NCBI GenBank assembly: GCA_036504595.1
Contig: DASXUX010000095.1
Coordinates: 62,001-126,000 of the forward strand
Reading direction: 5' to 3'
Source: DASXUX01 sp036504595
Lineage (GTDB): Bacteria > Planctomycetota > SZUA-567 > H5-PLA8
DNA length: 64,000 nt
The translations under genes and the position numbers were made by a program. Position 1 is the first letter of the stretch, and each line of letters starts with the position of its first letter. The notes beneath the pieces were generated by a model. The model was not told where the DNA came from. It searched no databases and worked only from the letters and a program-made list of their open reading frames with translations. Shown piece by piece: positions 59,401 through 64,000 of this stretch.

Positions 59401-61193
59401 TCGTCAGCGACTGTTTCTTCACCTTCCGGAATGGCCGCAGGCGACCCGCTCACGCTTTTGACCTGTGCGAGCCAGTCCTTCATCTTGGCCGTATCGAGCG
59501 CATCTGGCATGAGGCGCATGTATGCCTCATAGGCATCCGCAGCCTCGACGTTGCGCTCCAGTTTGCGCAGCACGTACCCCAAGACGTAGAAGGCGGCGGG
59601 ATCGTTGGGATCGAGTTGAACGGCTTTCTGCAGCAGTTCAGTGGCTTCGTTCAGCTTGTCCTGGCGAATCCAGACCTTGGCGAGGCCGACGTGCGCTTCA
59701 GCGCTGCCAGGGTCTTGATCGATGGCCTTTTGGAAAAGCGACGCCGATTCAGTGAAATTTCCTTCGGCGAACTGATCGAGTCCTTGTTCGACGAGTGGGA
59801 CAACATCCGCGCTGACGGGCGCACCGCCGGCTTGTGGAGGCGGCGGGGGCGGAGCTTTCGGCTGCGCCGCGGGCGCGGGAGGAGCTGGTGGCGCGGGCGT
59901 GGGCGGAGGAGCGGCAACGGCTGGAGGCGCCGCCGCTGCGGGACTGCCAACTTCCCCCAGCGCGGAGACCGGCGCGGCGGTACTCACATCGCCGGCGGCA
60001 GCTTCCCACGCGGACATCTTCTTTATCTTCTGCGGTGCGGGTGCGGCTGGAGCAACAGGCGGCGGCGCGGCAGGCGCGGGTGGAGCGGCGCCGACCTCTC
60101 CCAACGCGGAAACGGGCGCTGCGGTCGCCACGTCTCCCGCGGCGGCTTCCCACGCAGACATTTTCTTAATCTTGGGCAGAGCATCGACTTTCGGCGCGGC
60201 GGCCGGCAGCGGGGCGGGCGCGGGAGCTTGGGCCGGTGCGGCCGCACGGAGGTGAAGCTGTTCATGTTCGGCCAGGCTGAGAATGATTGCGTCGGGCGGC
60301 GGTTCAACCGAGGCGGGTGAAGCGGGAGACGCATCGGCCAGCGGCGCGGGAGGCAGCTCTGCGGTGAAAGCCGGTTCCGGAGCGGCGGCGGGGGCCGGGT
60401 CAGCCGACAGCACGGGGAGTTGCAGTGGCGGAATAGAAGTGAGGTGATTGGCATCAATCACGGTTTGCAGCCAGCCGCGGATGCGAGGGCCTTCCTCGAT
60501 ATCGGGCTCCAGTTCCAGGAACTTCGTATATGAAGCCGCGGCTTCCAGATCCCGTCCCATCCGGCGCAACACGTAGCCCAGGTTGTTGTAGGCTTCGCCA
60601 TATCCGGGATCGCATTCAATCGAGCGGAATAACGCCGGAATCGCCTCCTCGTAGCGCTCCATATCAATATACGCCATCGCAAGGCTGTTGTGGCCTAGCG
60701 CAAAGGTCGGATCGGTGTCAATACATTGCCGGTAAAATGCCAACGCCTGCTCCGTCTGCTGCGCGTCGTAACAGTTCATGCCCTGCTGGAGATACTGTTC
60801 AGCCAGAGCGCGATTACCCCGCAGACCGGGCGGAGGAGCAGACTGGCCGACGTCCGGCGGAGGCGGAGCGGCCTGCCGGATCACGGGAACGGGCTCCGGT
60901 GGTGGCTGCGGTGCTGGCGCTGGTGGCTTAGGAGCGATGACGGGAACGGGGGACTGCGGCGCGGCGGCGCCTTTCAGGAAACCAGGCACGCCTCCGTTTG
61001 GCGGCGCGGCTGGAGCGGAGACCGCCGCAGGATGTGGCTGTGGAGCCGTTGGCGCCGAGGCACCCTTCAGAAAGCCGGGGACAGCTCCGGCGGGTGCCGC
61101 GACCGGCGCGGGCCCGGGGTTGGCGTCGGCCTGTGATGGTGGAGGCGCAGAGGTCCGGTTGCCGAGAAAAGAGGGTTTGGGGTCGTCAGCCAT
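56412..61193 (-). CDS. Giant TPR, zinc-ribbon, membrane and FG-GAP protein
   Basis: This 1593-residue protein has no signal peptide. The cytoplasmic part holds an Ala/Pro-rich linker with two PGFLKG motifs, TPR repeats (about 125-230, 490-580 and 610-720), and two copies of a 27-residue linker with IKKMSAWEAAAGD. A CxxC zinc ribbon (CELCLRFFAENE, CRNCL) lies near 740. One transmembrane helix (VVLLGSIAALAAIGAGLFYL, about 810) leads to a periplasmic region with beta-propeller FG-GAP/VCBS repeats (DFDKDNADDLLVADW, DLNRDGTDDLVVV) and a beta-rich end. It lies 57 bp after pilT in the same direction. The topology suggests a sensor or adaptor across the inner membrane of a pilus or secretion system. 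Confidence 0.82.
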   Translation of the reverse strand: MADDPKPSFLGNRTSAPPPSQADANPGPAPVAAPAGAVPGFLKGASAPTAPQPHPAAVSAPAAPPNGGVPGFLKGAAAPQSPVPVIAPKPPAPAPQPPPEPVPVIRQAAPPPPDVGQSAPPPGLRGNRALAEQYLQQGMNCYDAQQTEQALAFYRQCIDTDPTFALGHNSLAMAYIDMERYEEAIPALFRSIECDPGYGEAYNNLGYVLRRMGRDLEAAASYTKFLELEPDIEEGPRIRGWLQTVIDANHLTSIPPLQLPVLSADPAPAAAPEPAFTAELPPAPLADASPASPASVEPPPDAIILSLAEHEQLHLRAAAPAQAPAPAPLPAAAPKVDALPKIKKMSAWEAAAGDVATAAPVSALGEVGAAPPAPAAPPPVAPAAPAPQKIKKMSAWEAAAGDVSTAAPVSALGEVGSPAAAAPPAVAAPPPTPAPPAPPAPAAQPKAPPPPPPQAGGAPVSADVVPLVEQGLDQFAEGNFTESASLFQKAIDQDPGSAEAHVGLAKVWIRQDKLNEATELLQKAVQLDPNDPAAFYVLGYVLRKLERNVEAADAYEAYMRLMPDALDTAKMKDWLAQVKSVSGSPAAIPEGEETVADDEQIVTELDKKYQKALAKFQDGDIDTALRDAIRILNEDAGHIRTRVLVGRAYLRQKQYDSAAEQFDAALVTRPDYPEALYFLGQASEKKGNTEKALASYKRYLEVAPGGPRADRLQDWIITHGTPEARPVSGKQAQCELCLRFFAENEVVQHEGRATCRNCLAVMGGEAPLAIPESPVTPPPSRRTQVAAVAELAGKPKRRTGVVLLGSIAALAAIGAGLFYLHLLDPLLLKYGLLKPPKKNTVVVKKDVPDVPVDVGPKFDKSTVKIGGEFKPLAAPFARWTFTPTLEGIDVLDKIDPKWRREFSLKDEPKGMTINPATGQIDWVPEFDVDTLKRGKACKVTLTAKGRKEKDGPESEFFSLTRDLTVGCQFGYEMGPEIDMGLAPNSRCELVSADFTGDGLCDLVLRTGSFREGALQLYVQRRDNPLPSPIPLGGKTFFSAMQIADFDKDNADDLLVADWLHGRVRLFHQKQQELTPEKVEIPVSPGPVALGIGVFGADKRSTVAVLSGPTNTLDVFTLAADGTPGEVSHVPLPVGGGSGFIYPWVSAGAGPGFLVVLPLAEAPLQFVPFNQGNWKASTPVASSFGEGELITAAAPMKSAGGGMRLALLVSGSLNRLQIYDEAGGKFTKSGSPVMLSSLGVGLLARDLNRDGTDDLVVVTQEDTILFFMRDKELVPGPSFSSKKPRMLGPIAVFGALAAPLPELLLINENRKAQILKPVISDPTIVPEYDIKFSRAGAVGSKYQLTATVSDQTTMKDKDGKPMETPPLTRVELSGVVEVLEVDAKGAESKVSCTIAQCTRTVNERKTELIAAGKVIVAETAGGKLVFKIKDAPLPAELQASLGRVLGAIKDEGGDDIMFGTSSRQKEGATWNVTSEAMAADLNKRGGMTVKAEDVSGTVSVTGTGKVDDIDCMNISGEVLVKQFTAPVPPGMDLKSAELKAVFTRALPVNPTLKAAAETGTRKQHRVLAGKQSGAKAFDEERETSYEVKRVPVKQ
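59949..60174. repeat. In-frame direct repeat of about 81 bp in the TPR/FG-GAP gene
   Basis: The segments at about 59949-60030 and 60093-60174 encode the same sequence, IKKMSAWEAAAGDV followed by ATAAPVSALGEVG, separated by an Ala/Pro linker of about 20 residues. The identity of the protein copies with many silent changes in the DNA suggests selection on the peptide. Confidence 0.75.
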
Positions 61194-61250
61194 GCTCGGG
61201 GTTCCGCAGTTGCCGGTCCATCAGTTTAATACTTCATGTCAGGGACGTCA

Positions 61251-62345
61251 TCAGATGATCTGGTTGGTATCGACTACCCTGTTGGTCTCCTCCTTCAGTC
61301 GCTTGCAGAAGTCATCCTTCTCGACTGCTTTAATGTACGCATCCTCGGCAGAAACGAAATCTTTTTTTACCAGTTCAACCAAGGAATCATTGAGGGACAC
61401 CATGCCGAGTTTCCGGCCAATACTCATCTGTGACGGGATTTGATATGTTTTTGCCTCTCGAATGAGCGCCGACATGGCGTTGGTGACCAGGAGGACTTCC
61501 AGAGCCGCCAGGCGTCCCCCACCCTTCTTTTTGACGAGCGTCTGCGCGATCACGCCCTTCAGCGAGGTGCTGAGCATCATTCGAATCTGAGCCTGGCGAT
61601 CAGCGGGGAACTGGTCGATGAGACGGTCCACGGTGCTGGCCGCGGTTGTGGTGTGAAGGGTACCGAAGACGAGGTGCCCGGTCTCGGCCGTTTCGATGGC
61701 GATCTCGATCGTTTCCAAGTCGCGCATTTCGCCGACCAGCACGATGTCGGGCGCCTCGCGCAACGCAGCGCGCAGCGCACGCTTGAAACTGGTCGTGTGT
61801 ACGCCGACTTCGCGCTGGTTGATCAGGCAGAGCTTATTGGCATGAACGAATTCGATGGGGTCTTCGATGGTGATGATGTGCGCTTTGCGCTTGCGGTTGA
61901 CCAAATCCACAAGTGCGCAGAGCGTCGTCGATTTACCCGAGCCGGTAGGACCGGTCACGACGACGAGGCCCTTGGAGAGATAACACAGGTCGGTGACGGC
62001 CTTGGGCAGTTTCAGATCTTCGACCGTGACGATCTGCGTGGGGATAAGACGGAAAACGCCGCCCATTCCCATGCGGTTGCGGAAGATGTTGCAGCGAAAT
62101 CGCCCACAGCCTGTCAATTCGTAAGCGAAGTCGGTGTCGTTGATCCTCTGGAATTCTTCCTTGTTGCGCGCCGGCATGATTTCGCTGAGGACCATTTCAG
62201 CATCGGCTTCGGAGACCGCTCCAAACTCATCCAATGGCGCGATGTCCCCGGATATCTTTAGACAAGGTTTGGAGCCGACTGAGATCATCAGGTCCGCCGC
62301 TTTCTTTTCGATCATCTTCTGGAAGAGCAAATCAATTTGGGCCAT
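61251..62345 (-). CDS. pilT: Type IV pilus retraction ATPase PilT
   Basis: This 364-residue hexameric ATPase drives pilus disassembly and twitching. The N-terminus KKAADLMISVGSKPCLKISG is the PAS-like PilT domain. Walker A is GPTGSGKSTTLCALVDLV, the Asp box is IITIEDPIEFVH, Walker B lies in 'APDIVLVGEMRDLETIEIAIETAETGHLVFG', and the His box is GTLHTTTAASTVDRLIDQFP. The AIRNLIR motif typical of PilT is replaced by 'AEDAYIKAVEKDDF', so PilU-like function cannot be excluded. The next gene downstream is the TPR/FG-GAP giant. No pilB or pilC is in the window. Confidence 0.93.
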   Translation of the reverse strand: MAQIDLLFQKMIEKKAADLMISVGSKPCLKISGDIAPLDEFGAVSEADAEMVLSEIMPARNKEEFQRINDTDFAYELTGCGRFRCNIFRNRMGMGGVFRLIPTQIVTVEDLKLPKAVTDLCYLSKGLVVVTGPTGSGKSTTLCALVDLVNRKRKAHIITIEDPIEFVHANKLCLINQREVGVHTTSFKRALRAALREAPDIVLVGEMRDLETIEIAIETAETGHLVFGTLHTTTAASTVDRLIDQFPADRQAQIRMMLSTSLKGVIAQTLVKKKGGGRLAALEVLLVTNAMSALIREAKTYQIPSQMSIGRKLGMVSLNDSLVELVKKDFVSAEDAYIKAVEKDDFCKRLKEETNRVVDTNQII

Positions 62346-62429
62346 CGTCTATGTTCCCTGGTTCAGGCGCTTAATGACAATGTTGGGATTCTGTGTGGCA
62401 TTCCGGCTGGGTCAAGGAGTTTTGGGTGG

Positions 62430-62531
62430 GACTTGGGGACTTGGTGAATGGTACTTAGGGAGTGGTGGTCTGGTGGTCTGGTGGTCTGGTGGTCTGGTGG
62501 TCTGGTGGTCTGGTGGTCTGGTGGTCTGGTG
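62430..62531. repeat. 8-bp tandem TGGTGGTC repeat (VNTR) before pilT
   Basis: From 62463 to 62531 there are eight perfect head-to-tail TGGTGGTC copies and a partial ninth (TGGTG). They are preceded at 62430-62462 by GGGACTTGGGGACTTGGTG and 'AATGGTACTTAGGGAG', which link it to the TGGTGG/GTGAGTGG family. It lies between the Trm112-like gene and pilT. Confidence 0.9.
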
Positions 62532-62564
62532 AAGCGTGACGGCTACGGCAGGTGGAACTTAAGG

Positions 62565-62774
62565 CTAAGTGTGCACTTCCGCTTCTGAGATCAGCATGTT
62601 GGGAAGCGAGTTGTGAATTTGGTAGACGCGGGCGCACGAGGCGCATTTCAAGGCTGTGGGGTTTTGCGGTTCGCCGACAAGGTTGAGAGTGCCTTTGGCA
62701 GGATCGCCAGATTTCTTGCCCTGCGCGACACACCAGGGGCAGGCGATGATCCTGAGGAGTTCGGCGTCAAACAT
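62565..62774 (-). CDS. Trm112-like zinc-ribbon protein
   Basis: This 69-residue protein has the Trm112/UPF0434 layout: an N-terminal DAELLRIIACPWC with the first CxxC, then KCASCARVY with the second CxxC and a final hydrophobic strand NSLPNMLISEAEV. In eukaryotes and archaea Trm112 activates methyltransferases; the bacterial role is less clear. It overlaps the end of the flippase-like gene by eight bases, so the two are co-transcribed. Confidence 0.82.
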   Translation of the reverse strand: MFDAELLRIIACPWCVAQGKKSGDPAKGTLNLVGEPQNPTALKCASCARVYQIHNSLPNMLISEAEVHT

Positions 62775-63849
62775 CGTATGGGGCCTTTACTGAAGCGCCC
62801 GGGCCTCCGGGGGTTAAGCGCGGGGCGCGCGCGCGTGACATCAGCCACGCGATTGCACCGGGGGCTTTGGCAAGAATGGCTGTTGCCTGGACTGCCGTGG
62901 CCAGCACCCAACCATTCTCCAGACCGGCAATGTTACGGAAGATCGGTTCAAAGAAGAATTGCCCGACACCTACGCCTTGCGCCGGTGCGAACGAGACGAT
63001 GAAGTTTGCGATGAACCATGCAACCAGGAACGGACCGAAATTGGCGGTCTGTCCCATTCCAAATACTAGAACATAGCCGCTGATCACGCCGCATGTGTGG
63101 ACGACCAGAGACATGACCCACGTTTGTAGCAAAATTACCGGCCGATCCCTGAAACCCTGCAGCGATGCATAAGCGCGTTCAAAATGGGAGCCGAAGGGCA
63201 TGTACTTCAGCACAATGCGTATCGGCGGGGAGGTCCGTACCGTTTCGGACAAGAGGCCCGCCGTGCCCAATAGCAGTAGAAGCGGCACGATAAAGAGCCA
63301 TTTTACATACGGCCGGATTTGCTCGTGCGCATAAAGTTCGTCCACGCGCCAAAGCGTCATGACGACCATCAGCGTGAGCAACCCGAGCAATCCCATCAGG
63401 CGGTCCAGGACGAGGACACTGACGGCTTCGAGCTTGTGCCCTTTGGGCGTTTCGCGCGCAAGATAAATGGCCTTGACGGCGTCTCCGCCGACAGACGTCA
63501 CCATAAAGGTATCGAAAAAACCGCCGAGATAGGTCAGACGCAGCATCGTCCAATAAGGGATCTTGACGCCGAGGGGCGCCAGCAACACGCGCACGCGTTG
63601 CGCGCCGATGAAAAGCTGTATGGAATACGCCAGAATGGCTGTGATGAAGATGGCCGGCGACCGGACGAAGACATTGTTCAGACTCTCTGCCGCGCCGGCC
63701 GTGACACGCGTGGTCAGGACGTAATAGAGCAGTCCGCCAGCAATGAGGAACTTCAGCAGCGGCGGCGCCCAACGCCGCAGAACCGGCCCGATACCCGCTT
63801 CGGACGTGGCGGCAGTGGCAGTTGGGTCGGGAAGTTCACGTTCAATCAT
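62767..63849 (-). CDS. Lysylphosphatidylglycerol synthase TM-domain (flippase-like) protein
   Basis: This 360-residue protein of the UPF0104/LPG-synthase transmembrane family has about eight membrane helices, from LKFLIAGGLLYYVLTTRV to VQATAILAKAPGAIAWLM. Typical features are 'LGVKIPYWTMLRLTYLGGFFDTFMVTSVGGDAVKAIYLARE' and 'VAWFIANFIVSFAPAQGVGVGQFFFEPIFRNIAGLENG'. The family is thought to translocate or modify lipids in the inner membrane, and this one lacks the MprF synthase part. The short C-terminal tail overlaps the start of the Trm112-like gene. A pilus role is not implied. Confidence 0.85.
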   Translation of the reverse strand: MIERELPDPTATAATSEAGIGPVLRRWAPPLLKFLIAGGLLYYVLTTRVTAGAAESLNNVFVRSPAIFITAILAYSIQLFIGAQRVRVLLAPLGVKIPYWTMLRLTYLGGFFDTFMVTSVGGDAVKAIYLARETPKGHKLEAVSVLVLDRLMGLLGLLTLMVVMTLWRVDELYAHEQIRPYVKWLFIVPLLLLLGTAGLLSETVRTSPPIRIVLKYMPFGSHFERAYASLQGFRDRPVILLQTWVMSLVVHTCGVISGYVLVFGMGQTANFGPFLVAWFIANFIVSFAPAQGVGVGQFFFEPIFRNIAGLENGWVLATAVQATAILAKAPGAIAWLMSRARAPRLTPGGPGASVKAPYDV

Positions 63850-63852
63850 CTT

Positions 63853-63878
63853 GGGTACTTGGTGAGTGGTACATGGTT
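63853..63878. repeat. GTACTTGGTGAGTGGTACATGG repeat
   Basis: GTACTTGGTGAGTGGTACAT between the flippase-like gene and the next minus-strand frame belongs to the TGGTGG/GTGAGTGG family. Confidence 0.55.
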
Positions 63879-64000
63879 TAGTGCTTTACCCGCGGGTCGG
63901 CGGGGCCACGGCGGTGCGTGTCGGGTTCTTGCCCAAAGCTTTGAGTTGCCACGTCCACGCCGTGGTGCATTTCCATTAGCGCTTCCAGGCCGACCATGCG
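63878..64000 (-). CDS. 3' end of an unidentified minus-strand gene
   Basis: A frame is open from the window edge to a TAA at 63878-63880 and gives about 40 residues (MVGLEALMEMHHGVDVATQS and a charged, Arg/Pro-rich end). It directly precedes the flippase-like gene in the same direction. It is too short to name; that it is coding is a guess from its position and frame. Confidence 0.4.
   Translation of the reverse strand, partial: RMVGLEALMEMHHGVDVATQSFGQEPDTHRRGPADPRVKH

Noticed and set aside
62463..62531. Regular repeats considered as a CRISPR array
   Set aside because: Units are 8 bp without spacers; a simple tandem repeat.

Overview
The window is GC-rich, densely coded bacterial chromosome. 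Its gene content points to the PVC superphylum, most likely Planctomycetota or a nearby uncultured lineage. The indicators are secreted sulfatase and Gfo/Idh/MocA genes, PQQ-like beta-propellers, large glycoside hydrolases with signal peptides, an eight-heme cytochrome with HEAT and TPR repeats, a TPR/FG-GAP giant next to PilT, an oversized GspK-like protein, and many short dispersed palindromic repeats. This assignment is inference; the window has no rRNA or other marker gene.

Layout. 1-2.6 kb: the 3' end of a DUF4832-like protein, queG and an MBL-fold hydrolase. 2.7-8.1 kb (minus): GH95 alpha-L-fucosidase, Gfo/Idh/MocA oxidoreductase and sulfatase, which read as one glycan-degradation operon. 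8.3-9.9 kb: a DUF218 membrane protein and a LacI-family regulator. 10.1-19.0 kb (plus): three secreted hydrolases, one clan GH-A-like and two GH38-like, all starting with the same PL4-domain-III-like beta-sandwich; a perfect palindromic operator lies between them and the lacI gene. 19.3-20.6 kb: a beta-propeller protein. 20.9-25.0 kb: a three-gene, translationally coupled cassette of foreign appearance (DGQHR/DndB-like protein, unknown protein, D12-class DNA adenine methylase). It is the best candidate in the window for an undescribed DNA-modification or defence system. 25.5-29.0 kb: a GH50-like hydrolase and thiO. 29.2-33.9 kb: mono-heme cytochrome, AmmeMemoRadiSam-type radical SAM enzyme and a membrane aminopropyltransferase-like protein. 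34-40 kb: DUF6259-like hydrolase, octaheme cytochrome and UroD-family protein. 40.1-42.0 kb: VOC protein, radical SAM/SPASM enzyme and acyl carrier protein, a coupled mini-operon of unknown product. 42-48.4 kb: glutamine amidotransferase, trpE, a SirB1/TPR lipoprotein, a small exported protein, an FtsB-like protein and surE. 48.7-64 kb: a 1770-aa GspK-like pseudopilin and, on the other strand, a flippase-like membrane protein, a Trm112-like zinc ribbon, pilT, a 1593-aa TPR/FG-GAP protein and a HEAT protein, suggesting a type IV pilus/type II secretion neighbourhood.

A genome-wide feature stands out. At least six families of short, mostly palindromic repeats lie between genes, and copies also sit in frame inside at least seven genes (queG, the GH-A protein, both GH38 proteins, the GH50-like protein, thiO, the aminopropyltransferase-like protein). 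Others form the 5' ends of genes and encode parts of signal peptides. This resembles the Rickettsia palindromic elements.

Limits: domain calls come from reading motifs, without database searches. Start sites were chosen by Shine-Dalgarno match and signal-peptide position. I saw no tRNA, rRNA, CRISPR array, transposase or integrase.
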